Positions 44,295-54,012 of a stretch of 64,000 bases of DNA are shown one piece after another (position 1 is the stretch's first letter; each line of letters begins with the position of its first letter). The stretch lies in assembly GCA_951640165.1 (NCBI GenBank), contig OX621246.1, positions 6,907,001 through 6,971,000 on the forward strand, given 5' to 3'. Position numbers and translations under genes: made by a program. The DNA comes from Pseudoips prasinana. Lineage: Eukaryota > Arthropoda > Insecta > Lepidoptera > Nolidae. Below the pieces are notes generated by a model. The model did no database searches. It was given only the letters and a program-made list of their open reading frames with translations, and was not told where the DNA came from.

Positions 44295-44362
44295 TGGCCC
44301 TAAATCTATAAGATCTTGTAACTGTGTAAGTGGTTCCTCTGGAATTCGTTCTGGAGATTGAT

Positions 44363-47300
44363 TTAGTGAGGGATTTGGATTTGGAATTGAATTTTGATTT
44401 GGAATTGAATTTTGATTTGGAATTGAATTTTGATTTGGAATTGAATTTTGATTTGGAATTGAATTTTGATTTGGAATTGAATTTTGATTTGGAATTGAAT
44501 TTGATTTGGAATTGAATTTTGATTTGGAATTGAATTTGGTATTTGATTTGGGATAAGATTCGGATTTAGTATATTGTCATCGTTATTGAAAGAAAAAGGT
44601 ATTGGAGAAGGTAGGTCCATTAGAACGTCCTCTAGAGGGTTGTCAATTTCACTTTCAGGACTTAGTAGTAAGGGGTTCGAAGAATTGTCACTGTTTTCGA
44701 TGGGATTTACTGGGAAACGTGAAAGCGCGTCAGCGTTGGCGTTTATTTTACCCTTTTTGTACATAATTTCGTAGTCGAATTCTTCTAGTTTTAGGCGCCA
44801 TCGAATAAGTCTGGAACCCGGATCCTTACAATTAAATAGCCACTGCAAGGGTTTGTGATCAGTTACTATTTTAAAACGATACCCATATAGATATGGGCGA
44901 AAGGTCTTAGTGCCGAAAATGATTGCGAGACATTCCTTTTCAGTTACACTGTAATTACACTCTGCTTTGTTTAGTGTTCGGGAAGCGTATGCGATAGGCC
45001 TATCTTGACCTATTGTTCCTTGTGACAGGATGGCTGAAATAGCAAAATTTGAAGCGTCACAAGTGAGGACGAAAGGTTGTGAAAAATCTGGATATGCCAG
45101 GACGGGTGCTGTAACTAGTTTTTGTTTTAAGGATTCGAATGCTAACTGTTGCTCGTTTTGCCATTTAAATACGGCTTCCTTTTTAAGAAGAGCGGTTAAT
45201 GGTTTCGCGGTTTTCGAAAAGTTAGGAATGAATCGTCTATAGTAAGAGACAAGACCTAGGAAGGATTTAATGTCTTTTGGGCATTTTGGTATTGGGAAGT
45301 GAGTCATGGCTTTTATTTTTTCTGGATTTGGTCTTACTCCATCGCTATTTATAAGATGCCCTAAATATGCGACCTCTTTGCATAGAAACTCGCACTTATC
45401 TGGTTGTAATTTCAAATTATAATTTCTGAGTCTATCGAAAACAGATATCAGATTTTGGATATGGCTAGGCAGATCCGGCGAATAGACTACAATGTCATCA
45501 AGATACACGAAACAACGTAATCCTTGGAGGCCGGATAAACAAGTATTCATGAGTTTTTGAAATGTTGACGGTCCATTTTTGAGTCCAAATGGCATCCTAG
45601 TAAATTGGAAATGGCCTTGAGGTATGGAGAAAGCAGTCTTTGAAGCGTCATCTTTTGATATCGGGATCTGGTGAAAACCAGATGCCAAATCTAAAGTAGT
45701 AAAATATTGGCTTTTACCTAACTGATCTAATATTTCTGTGATTTGTGGAATTGGGTATGTTTCTCCTATGGTTATATCATTCAGTTTCCTGTAATCTATT
45801 ACGACTCTCCATTTACGTTGTCCCGAAGCATCGGCCTTTTTGGGTACCACCCAAATAGGGGAAGACCACGGTGAATTTGAAGGTATTACTATATTTTGGT
45901 CAAGCATTTTATTTATTTGATTCTCCACTTCCTTTTTATGGCACTCTGGAAATCGGTATGATTTTGTATGGATTGGGACATCTGTGTTAGTTCTAATATC
46001 GTGTTCAATAGCTGTAGTAAAGGTCAGTTGATCTTCAGGGAGATGGAAAATATCAGAGTAGTTGGAGCAAATTTCCAACAGAGCATTAGATTCTTCTTTG
46101 TTGAGATGGGAAAATCTAAGTTGTTGAATTACTTTTCTAGTTCGCGTTGAAATATTTGAAGAATATGAATCAGGGATGGTCATAGAGGATTTTGTATCCA
46201 AAGGTTCTAGAACAAGGTCAAGATTTGGGTGAATTACGGCAGATTCTTCAGAGGTATTGACAATGGTTATGTTAACTCGATTATTTTCTTTAACATTAAC
46301 AATACAATTAGCAACTAGCAAGGATTTAGAGATATGCTGATCTAGTATTACACCTTCTCGGATGTTTGGGTTGATGACTGTGCATTCAATCACGGCTTCG
46401 GTACGTGGAGGAATTGTATATAATGGTTCAGAAAATTTTAAATTAATTAAATTATTGTCGATACGGAGAGTACCTTGACAGTAATCAATCTGACATTCAA
46501 ATTTCTTTAAAAGATCATTGCCAAGTATACCGTCGTGACTTAGGCTGATATCTTCTACAACATGAAACTCGTGGCTATATACTTTTGAAATCGTTTGAAA
46601 TATTTGCATTTTGAAGCTACCTAAGGTTGGCGTTATATCGTCACCAGGGTCGATACCCTTAAGCGTTATTATTGTGTTACTTAATTTTGGGATTTTAGAC
46701 ATTGAGTCTAATTTTAGTAAACTGACACAAGAACCGGTGTCTATTAGAAATGATAGTGGTCTGTCAGCTACGGGGGTTAGAATTGTTATATATGGTAAAT
46801 ATCTTTTATTTGTTTTTTTACGTATTTCGAAGATTATAATGTTTTCTTCATGTTTTGATATAGGAGTCTGTAGGAAACAGGGAGCGGCGTCGCGAGTTTG
46901 GGGATTTCGTTCTTGTTGAGGTTGTCTTTTAATTGGAGCGAGCTGTGATTCAGGGTGAGTAGAATTAGGAGAGTTTGAATGTTTCAGAGCTTTAATCATT
47001 TTCAAGGAATTCAGGGGATTCAGCGAATTCAGTGGGTATTTCGATTTTATAGAACTCGGATATTGTAAACGTTCTTGTCGAGATTGTCTTTTAAATGAAA
47101 CGACATGTGATTCAGGGTGAGTAGGAATTGAAGAGTTTGTATGTTGCAGAGTTTTAGGCATTTTCGAGGGATTCAGGGGATTCAGCGAATTAATTGGATT
47201 ATTAGATTTTGTAGAATTAGGATATTGTAAACGATTATGAGATTTTATTGTTTCAGAGTATATAGATTTTGAAAGATTCGGAGGATTTTGTAGATGTTGA

Positions 47301-47479
47301 AATTTTATGATTTTGGATTGATTCAGCGGATTTACTTGATTCAGTGGATTTGAAGTATTAGGAAATTTCGGGGCTTTTAGGTTGTCCCCAGATTTAGAAT
47401 GAATTTTGTAAACGGTGTCATTATTAGCATATTCATTGGAATTCAGCTTGGGTCTCACGAGACACCACCGTGGGCCCAT
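44363..47479 (-). CDS. pol: Gypsy pol, upstream part: protease, RT, RNase H
   Basis: 1,038 codons. Residues 30-200 are an Asn/Pro/Ser-rich region with a visible internal duplication of about 55 residues (RLQYPNSTKS... and RLQYPSSIKS...). Protease follows with FLIDTGSCVSLL (about 245). RT motifs are KWRVVIDYRKLND, FTTLDLASGFHQI and catalytic YLDD (about 660), and RNase H has FVLTCDAS and TDHKPLQWLF (about 876). The last 55 or so residues are read from the 18-bp minisatellite in a shifted frame and are artefactual. The start ATG overlaps the gag stop as TAATG. Confidence 0.87.
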   Translation of the reverse strand: MGPRWCLVRPKLNSNEYANNDTVYKIHSKSGDNLKAPKFPNTSNPLNQVNPLNQSKIIKFQHLQNPPNLSKSIYSETIKSHNRLQYPNSTKSNNPINSLNPLNPSKMPKTLQHTNSSIPTHPESHVVSFKRQSRQERLQYPSSIKSKYPLNSLNPLNSLKMIKALKHSNSPNSTHPESQLAPIKRQPQQERNPQTRDAAPCFLQTPISKHEENIIIFEIRKKTNKRYLPYITILTPVADRPLSFLIDTGSCVSLLKLDSMSKIPKLSNTIITLKGIDPGDDITPTLGSFKMQIFQTISKVYSHEFHVVEDISLSHDGILGNDLLKKFECQIDYCQGTLRIDNNLINLKFSEPLYTIPPRTEAVIECTVINPNIREGVILDQHISKSLLVANCIVNVKENNRVNITIVNTSEESAVIHPNLDLVLEPLDTKSSMTIPDSYSSNISTRTRKVIQQLRFSHLNKEESNALLEICSNYSDIFHLPEDQLTFTTAIEHDIRTNTDVPIHTKSYRFPECHKKEVENQINKMLDQNIVIPSNSPWSSPIWVVPKKADASGQRKWRVVIDYRKLNDITIGETYPIPQITEILDQLGKSQYFTTLDLASGFHQIPISKDDASKTAFSIPQGHFQFTRMPFGLKNGPSTFQKLMNTCLSGLQGLRCFVYLDDIVVYSPDLPSHIQNLISVFDRLRNYNLKLQPDKCEFLCKEVAYLGHLINSDGVRPNPEKIKAMTHFPIPKCPKDIKSFLGLVSYYRRFIPNFSKTAKPLTALLKKEAVFKWQNEQQLAFESLKQKLVTAPVLAYPDFSQPFVLTCDASNFAISAILSQGTIGQDRPIAYASRTLNKAECNYSVTEKECLAIIFGTKTFRPYLYGYRFKIVTDHKPLQWLFNCKDPGSRLIRWRLKLEEFDYEIMYKKGKINANADALSRFPVNPIENSDNSSNPLLLSPESEIDNPLEDVLMDLPSPIPFSFNNDDNILNPNLIPNQIPNSIPNQNSIPNQIQFQIKIQFQIKIQFQIKIQFQIKIQFQIKIQFQIKIQFQIQIPH
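44383..44540 (-). repeat. 18-bp minisatellite in the gypsy pol linker
   Basis: Plus-strand unit GGAATTGAATTTTGATTT. Six 18-bp units run from 44,383 to 44,490, then a 17-bp unit at 44,491-44,507, another 18-bp unit at 44,508-44,525 and a partial one. The 17-bp unit lacks one T and is the likely cause of the pol frame change. The minisatellite sits between RNase H and integrase. Confidence 0.95.
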
Positions 47480-48483
47480 TAATTGTTTAAATGGTTTTCG
47501 TTGTCCACTTCATCTATTCCATTATCTTCTGATTGACTGACAACGAAAGCTCGTCGTGTGTGCGTTTGGGTCGATGGTCCCGGGGCAGTGTAGTTATTTA
47601 TGTTAGGTTGGCGGCCAAAGGTAGTAGATTGATTTCTACTATTATTGTATTGTCTTTTACGACAGTTCTCGATGGAATGGCCAATGTTCTTGCAATAACG
47701 GCACATTACCTCACTTGTGCTTACGCGTTTCGCATCCGGGCGAGGATTTTGAGGAAAGCGATTTTGGTTAGATATAAATTTGGGTTTGTCATGGGCATTG
47801 CCGGTTTGAGGAGACTTTTTGTTAAAGCTCGCTATAATTTTCTCTTCTGTAACCGCAAAGTTAATCGCAGAATTCAGTGTATCTGGGTTGCGACAACGAA
47901 CAATTTGGGAAATACGCGGTTGCAATCCAAACGTGAAAGCATGTAGGGCGAGATCTTCCATGGCGGCTACCCGGCCAACTATTTCGGCTTTCTTTTTAGT
48001 AGGGATGCATAGATTTATTTCGGATATAAGTTTTGCCAAACAGGTTTCCACCTTATGAGCAAATTGAGTAACGTTTTCATAGAATGTTTGTTTACAGTCT
48101 AATAGTTCGGAGATTAGGTTAGCATAATGTTTCCTTTCGCCAAACTGTTGTTTAATAAAATCTAGGAAATTTTCAAGGGTATCAAACTCTTTTATACTAC
48201 ATGTAGTCTCAGCCCTGTCTACTAACTGGCTAAGGATAAATTTAAAAAGAATAGGCTTTAGGGTTTTATCCGCCAAGGCATATGCAGCCTGACAATTTGA
48301 GATAAAGGGATTTAGTTTTTCGCGAGAGCCGTCGAATGGTTTAATGAATTTAAATAATACCCCGATTTCAACCTTTTCTTTTTTGCTTGAACGAGTGGAT
48401 GCGGGCTTTTCCTCATTTGGGTCCTTTTGTACTTTGGAGTCTCCGTGCTCCTGGGTGTCTTGATTGTCCGCTTTTCCCATCAT
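47479..48483 (-). CDS. gag: Gypsy gag polyprotein
   Basis: 334 codons. Capsid-like region FKFIKPFDGSREKLNPFISN (about 45-70), QQFGERKHYANLISEL and SRISQIVRC-type helices (RISQIVRC near 213) match the retrotransposon gag fold. A single zinc knuckle CRYCKNIGHSIENC (CX2CX4HX4C) lies near residue 270. Gag assembles particles and binds element RNA. The ATG at 48,483 is preceded by about 520 bp of leader. The stop overlaps the pol ATG. Confidence 0.85.
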   Translation of the reverse strand: MMGKADNQDTQEHGDSKVQKDPNEEKPASTRSSKKEKVEIGVLFKFIKPFDGSREKLNPFISNCQAAYALADKTLKPILFKFILSQLVDRAETTCSIKEFDTLENFLDFIKQQFGERKHYANLISELLDCKQTFYENVTQFAHKVETCLAKLISEINLCIPTKKKAEIVGRVAAMEDLALHAFTFGLQPRISQIVRCRNPDTLNSAINFAVTEEKIIASFNKKSPQTGNAHDKPKFISNQNRFPQNPRPDAKRVSTSEVMCRYCKNIGHSIENCRKRQYNNSRNQSTTFGRQPNINNYTAPGPSTQTHTRRAFVVSQSEDNGIDEVDNENHLNN

Positions 48484-49012
48484 TATTAATCAGTATTAAA
48501 ATTATATAGTTAAATTGTATGAAGCCGTATCCACATTAACTTAGCCTAATGTTAAACAATGTATCGTTGGCTGTAATATAAACAATAGATAACAAGCTTG
48601 CAATAATTGAGTGTGGACAAAGTTGGAAGTAATTTTAGTTTTACTTTTATCAGTATAATGTACTAGGAGATAAATCTCTGAGTTCGAGTTAAATTTTATG
48701 CGAAATTGAAAGTTAGACTTACAGGATAATCACTGTCACGACACAAATCCGTTGCACCATTGTAGCGATGACCACGACCTTGGCACCTCGGGGATGGAGA
48801 ACACGGGTTACCGTGTCTGGGGTAAAATGGTGGGTTTATCAACCCTGTCTTCAGACGGCACTGAGCACTCACTCACACACAGCACGTTGATATTAGTAAA
48901 AATAACACTGTTTTCACGAAATACACAATTTTGTGTATTTTTTAATTTCGGAGACGTTTTCGGGTGAATTAGGGATATCCGGGGATAGACGTATCCCACC
49001 GCTGCCACCAAA
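48484..49012 (-). promoter_or_regulatory. Gypsy leader with putative primer-binding site
   Basis: About 520 bp between LTR and gag without an ORF of note. On the minus strand TGGTGGCAGCGGTGGGATAC (49,010-48,991) begins two bases after the proposed LTR end, the expected primer-binding position. The tRNA was not identified. Confidence 0.55.
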
Positions 49013-49521
49013 TGTTATCCAGGTTCTTCGATTTGGGTTTAAAAAAAAAAAAAAAACCCGATTGAATTAGCACTACTTTTATTTAAGAATTGTACAAGAT
49101 ATAGAAGACCGACCCGGACCGTTGTTTGCAATCCATTGAACTCGAGCAGTGGAAATTGATTTTATTTATAATATTAGAAATTCAACTATAGCATTTTAAG
49201 GGATGGATTGTCAGCCCATCTATGTACATAGCTGGGATATAACAGTCCGAAGAACGTCATAGACGAATCGGACGACGAGATCACCGTATACCTAAACCAA
49301 ATCAATTCGATTAGAGACTCTCGCAACACTGCACAACCGATATTTCGTACTCGCCGGACGCGAGTACGACCGCGAACGCGTCGCGACCACCAGCGTCCTC
49401 CATGACCCTTAGTTTGCATTCGATCCGATGAATGCCCGCTCCGGACCTAAACCGGTAGCGAGGCCCGCGTCGCGCATTAACGTAGAGCGACAGTTGCACA
49501 AAATCCCCTAAAACCACGACA
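49013..49521 (-). repeat. Proposed gypsy 5' LTR
   Basis: Coding strand TGTCGTGGTTTTAGGGGATT at 49,521 down to GGATAACA at 49,013. The inner end is supported by the adjoining primer site; the outer end is a guess from the TG start because no second LTR exists in the window to compare. Contains an A16 run at 49,041-49,056 on the plus strand and a GC-rich CpG-containing half. Confidence 0.4.
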
Positions 49522-49721
49522 TCTTGCCCTCTCCACGTCAGTATCCGCCCAGAGCCGAGGTTCGAGCCCCACAGGGGGCGCCCTCCGGCGCGGGTACTTA
49601 GTTTGTAGTTTATATTTGCTAGGCCGGTTAGAGCCCACGCTCACCCCTACTGTCCGGTGAAGCAGTAAAAGCCAAAAGGCTAACTGCACGCGTCACGTTA
49701 AAAAAAAAAAAAAAGAAAAAT
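49522..49721 (+). repeat. Unassigned GC-rich segment ending in A14
   Basis: Includes a box-B-like GAGGTTCGAGCCCC near 49,557 and ends at an A14 run (about 49,700-49,713). The words CTGTCCGGTGAAGCA and GGCTAACTG recur at 53,159-53,195. A SINE or LINE 3' end inserted on the plus strand is plausible. Confidence 0.35.
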
Positions 49722-49815
49722 TTCAAAATATAGACCAGCTTCAGATCAGTATACAGATTGAGTTTTATTTTATTACCTTTCTTGTATACACATCCCCGGC
49801 AAAGCTCGGTCGTTA
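49722..49815 (+). repeat. Right-hand end of a BEL1-family LTR
   Basis: About 94 bp matching 22,731-22,825 with a handful of differences and ending at exactly the same GGTCGTTAACA. It may be the remnant of a separate, older LTR. Confidence 0.75.
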
Positions 49816-49840
49816 ACACAAAGTGAATGGTAAATAGTTG

Positions 49841-50100
49841 ACGGGCCGGTTGGCGTGATTGGTAATGCTTGGCTTTCACGCCGCAGGTCGTAGGTTCGAT
49901 TCCTACCCATGACATATATTTGTGTGCATGAACATGTCTGTTTGTCCTGAGTCTGTGTGTAATTATCTATATATGAATGTATTTACAAAAGAAAATAATA
50001 AAATAAAATATCAGTTATCTGGTCTCCATAGTACATATCTGCTTATTTTGGGATCAGATGGCCGTGTGTGAATAATGTCCCAGGATATAATTATAATTCT
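49841..50100 (+). repeat. tRNA-derived SINE family D
   Basis: Box A TTGGCGTGATTGG (49,850-49,862) and box B GGTTCGATTCC (49,893-49,903). A body with GAGTCTGTGTGTAATT and a 3' part GGGATCAGATGGCCGTGTGT ending in a CCAGGATAT string follow. Single copy here. Confidence 0.75.
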
Positions 50101-51230
50101 ACGAATTTCAGAACTGTTGGTTGTGTCTCAAAATTATTAATGTTACTGTTATTTTGACGTTTTTATTTTCTCTTTCTAATATATTAAACCTAAAATAAAT
50201 ACTTAATCAGACAACCGATCGAGCATATATTGTGTTTGCCTGCTAAATAATTTCAGTGAGTGGACCAAATCTCGTGTACATGCCCCATTGAGCATGTTTC
50301 GCCGGAGCAGCGTCTCAACTGGGCTGTGTTGAAACCGGTAGTAAAGACACCCGCCGAGTTTGTTTCGCTGGGTCTTCTCAGTTGGGGCGCATTGGATCCG
50401 GTGGTAGCATTAAATAAATAAATAAAAAAGATTTATTCCCAACAAGCACAGATAATCCTTAATTTAGTTTACATCTAAGATGATATAACTAATTGCGTTT
50501 AGTTAACATAATACTTATGAAGCATGCAACATTATAAGTACTAGCTAGGAAAGGCGTCTACCTCAGCAAATGTTACAGTAAATAATAATTACCTATTACT
50601 GTAACGCTGATCTTCCGGTAGCGCTTATAAAACTACTTTCAATTATATAACAAAATTATCATGCGTATCGTGCGTACCTGTAGTAGCGTTTGGTTGCGAC
50701 TCCAACCACTTTAAATTACATCAAAGAGAATATAAAACAAACAACTAGTATTGCGTCATTGCTGTGTTTACCTATCAAAACTGTTAAAGTATAAAAATAT
50801 TACGATAAATATGAATGTGAATGTGGGCAGTTTAATAAGGAGAAGATCGTGGCCACGTGTTTTGTGATATTTAAATGATCCTGGCAGTTGAATTAGAAAA
50901 AGATAAAAGCGCGACCGTCGTTATAAACACTAGGTCCGCCATAATAATAACATTTAATTCGTCGTAGTAGTAAAAATATAGCTAAAATTTAAAATTTAGA
51001 TAATTAAACCTACACATGATCCTTGACAATAACTTAATTTAAGTAAGCTAAATATCGTTACTATTATAAAATAATTCTATTGTAAATTATTTCCTACAAT
51101 CCGTGTACCTAAATATCTATATGTACCTAGAAATAATAATAAATTAATTATATATTACTACGAACATGTTCTGACTATTTACAAGCGCTTTTTTAAAGTC
51201 TACGTGACTAAAAACATTTTTTATTTTATT
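50101..51230 (+). repeat. LINE family R 3' region (copy 4) with an internal insertion
   Basis: The left part (50,101-50,414) and right part (50,906-51,230) match the reverse complement of 38,620-37,790. The right end has the shared ACATGTTCTGACTATTTACA and T-rich tail. ORF1 is absent. Confidence 0.75.
50415..50905 (-). mobile_element. Truncated retroposon inserted in LINE family R copy
   Basis: About 490 bp that interrupts GGTAGCATTAAA and GCGCGACCGTC, which are contiguous in the other copy (38,125-38,150, reversed). Its left edge, AAATAAATAAATAAAAAAG then ATTTATTCCC, reads on the minus strand as AATAAA plus a tail, so it is probably a 3' LINE fragment inserted in reverse. Confidence 0.6.
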
Positions 51231-51479
51231 TTAATTTTAGTATTTCTTGTTTAACGCACGGTAATAGACGACCTTTCATCGAGGTGATATGGATGACATT
51301 TCTTCTTATGACGAGTGGTCTGTATGCGGTACGTGGCGGCAGATATACATATGTAAGTTTGAACAATTTATCAGAACACTTCCCGATGATAAATGATGTG
51401 GATGTTCATATGAATATGACAACACCGCCGCGCTGACGCCAATGTTACAGGACTTGTCAAATTAACACAACAAATTGTA
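51231..51479. other. No gene recognised
   Basis: Ordinary AT-rich sequence. Confidence 0.3.
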
Positions 51480-51660
51480 ACACTTGCAGCAGTTATGGAA
51501 TACTTGTGTTTACGCAAACACTTAGCACTATTATATGTACGTTATGTATATGTGTCTAATATATATATTTTAATACCTAATATAATTTACAAATTGTCAG
51601 CTGAAAAAAATCCCAACTCAAAGTGACAAATAAAAAAATTCAATAAACAATTCCGCAGCA
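51480..51660 (-). repeat. Dispersed repeat shared with 21,240-21,590
   Basis: Reverse complement carries the blocks AGCTGACAATTTG, GTGTTTGCGTAAACACAAG and ATTTATTGAATTTTTTTATT seen at 21.2-21.6 kb. Confidence 0.55.
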
Positions 51661-51668
51661 GTTAGGTA

Positions 51669-51694
51669 GCGAGTGTTGTCATATCAACACTCGC
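51669..51694. repeat. Perfect 10-bp inverted repeat
   Basis: GCGAGTGTTG, a 6-base loop, then CAACACTCGC. Confidence 0.85.
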
Positions 51695-51724
51695 AGCAGT
51701 TAAGTAATTAATTAATAATTAATT

Positions 51725-51859
51725 ATTGTGAAAATAATTAATTATTAAAAATAAAATACGTATGTTTTACCATTTGAAGATCTAGGGGGAGATCTTCAAA
51801 TGGTAAAACACGTGTAAAACACACGTATTTTATTTTTAATAATTAATTATTTTCACAAT
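51725..51859. repeat. Long imperfect palindrome
   Basis: Arm 51,725-51,783 and arm 51,790-51,859 are inverted copies separated by AGGGGG. The right arm has about 11 extra bases around CGTGTAAAACAC. The ends read ATTGTGAAAATAATTAATTA and its complement. It may be a fold-back MITE or an inverted-duplication scar. No ORF. Confidence 0.85.
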
Positions 51860-52950
51860 ACAATCTATAGCACTTCATTTTTTTACTCTTGACCATCATC
51901 ACTCCAACATTAAATTAAACTTTTCTTATTAATTCCAATTCTATTCTAACTTCAAAACCTATGTCCCGCTATTTTACAAAAATGAACAGAGTTTTCTAAC
52001 TTCTACTCTCATATGAGGTTTTATTTTATAGGAGCGCAATATCAGGTAATACGATTATCATTACAATATATATCCATCAAAAATATAATGACGATTCTAT
52101 TATAGTCGATAATATTTGTGAATATGTTTAAGGTGTGATTGTCGCAATGAGTTTAGGATTGTCAATATCGTGCTGTGAATAATAGATAGAATGATACACC
52201 TTTTACTGCCGAAGAGTGATATACTTTAAAGGGAAGAAAAGGAGCCGCTGGAGCCAGGTTAGTTAATTTCTGTAAAATACACATCATATAGAATGTGATC
52301 ATTACTAAAAGTGGCAACAATTATTCCTCATGTAATGCGTAAACCTAAACTCATAAATGCAATTGTCTGGTGGGTTTCGAATTAGCACCCTCTACCAATA
52401 AGTAGGAGATCTGCTGGTAAGTTACAAACGATACACACGAAACGGCTTAATTTAGGATTCCCTTGCTAACACCCTTACGGAGAATGTAGTAGCTATTCAT
52501 CGGCTTTGTTTCTAGAAGCATGGTTCATAGATGGCATGTGAAACATTGTTATTATCATGGATTATAAAGACAACTAGTGTTCACGTGCGGAGCCTTTATT
52601 GATGTTGCGATTGATAATTGGTGTAATACTAAGATCACGAAACACACACGCACTTAGAGTCCCGGTGACAAGCACTACGTGAGAGTTTACTTGGTACGCT
52701 TACAGAGTCCCCGCGACGTGTACTATGCTAGAGTCCCGACGTACACAGTACATTTCTATCTAGCACCGATCTTGCTCGCATTACTTGCATTCACAACACA
52801 TCTTTACTATATCAGACTAGAGTATGATCAATAAAAATAAAGTACCGTCCATAAAAAAAGAATATTTAATTTAACAGAAAATCAATAACAACCTATATGA
52901 GCAGCCTTATATGGAACCATCTCGAAAGCATTCCCTAATAATACCAAAAT
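51860..52950. other. No gene recognised
   Basis: AT-rich. TTAGAGTCCCGG, AGAGTCCCCGCG and TAGAGTCCCGAC recur at 52,656-52,740. GGTTTCGAATTAGCACCC at 52,373-52,390 may be a decayed SINE box B. Confidence 0.35.
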
Positions 52951-52964
52951 CACGTATAATTGTA

Positions 52965-53095
<131 letters not shown>

Positions 53096-53240
53096 AGGTA
53101 TTCCGGTATTCCATATAATTGTATGTATATATAAATAGGTGTTTTAAAGAGAAGTTAACTGTCCGGTGAAGCAATTAAAGCCTCCTAGGCTAACTGTAAA
53201 CGTTAAAATTAGTTTTTGTTTTTTAAAAACTATGATTTTG

Positions 53241-53384
53241 TACAACAAACACAAGGACACAAAGTACATCCAGACTCAGAACAACTATTTATGGGTCACA
53301 CAAATAGTTGTCCTTCGTGGGATTCGAACCCAGGACAAGAAGCGGCGAGGCGATTGTCTTAGCCACTAAGCCACACGTGCAGTC
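53241..53384 (-). repeat. tRNA-derived SINE family B (copy 4)
   Basis: Complete tRNA-like head including box B (complement of GGGATTCGAACCC) and AACTATTTATGGGTCACACA; tail shortened. Confidence 0.85.
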
Positions 53385-54012
53385 AAAATTACAATTATTA
53401 TTCGCGAGTAATCACCAAAAGGACTAGAGCCACATTTATGTAATATTACTATTATTTTAGCATTGGATAGGCCTAACATTCCGTAATATTTTCTCACCCA
53501 ATAAAATTAAGTATGGCGCTCACGTAAAGGATTTGTAACAACATTTATAAGGCTTTACAAAAAAGAACGGACCGATGAAAAACGTTTCCAAATTACAGAG
53601 CCGAATAAAAAAGTTCTACTCGGTAACTTCGAACGTAAACCGTTTATTTTAGGGTCTAAATCACTTTTTACTTTTTGTGAAACTGTTAAAAGCTGGACAT
53701 GAAATAATATTATATTGAATTTACGTAACATAAAATAATATTAATTTAATGTGTAACAAAATTAACTGTCAGTATTTTGTAAGGAAGCGACAAATTTAGG
53801 CGACGGCGGCCAGCCTCAATGGATACTGTACGGGAAAATTTGTTTATTCGCTACGCTTTAACGCTTGATCTGTTATAGCCTATTCTGATAATTTTATGAG
53901 TTTAATGAGTTATATATAACCAACCTAAATGCACACGGTGCAGCGCTACTCTACGTCCGTGAATACAATTTGACCTTGACGGCGTTTCAATTCTTTTTAT
54001 TTTATTGGGACA
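53385..54012. other. No gene recognised
   Basis: Slightly GC-richer around 53,790-53,850 (GGCGACGGCGGCC). No ORF, no splice-site-bounded exon that I could defend. Confidence 0.35.

Larger units (their letters stand above)
40860..49521 (-). mobile_element. Env-bearing Ty3/gypsy (errantivirus-like) element
   Basis: Coding order on the minus strand is LTR (49,521-49,013), leader with primer-site-like string, gag (48,483-47,479), pol (47,479-42,645) and env (42,567-40,886). This three-gene layout with a furin-cleaved envelope is that of insect errantiviruses. No 3' LTR was found below 40,886: the sequence passes directly into the 5' side of the half-LINE. Only two single-base breaks were seen in coding sequence (one in pol, one in env), so it is young but defective. 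Confidence 0.82.

Noticed and set aside
44330..44515. Plus-strand ORF with LELNFD repeats
   Set aside because: It is the complement of the pol minisatellite.
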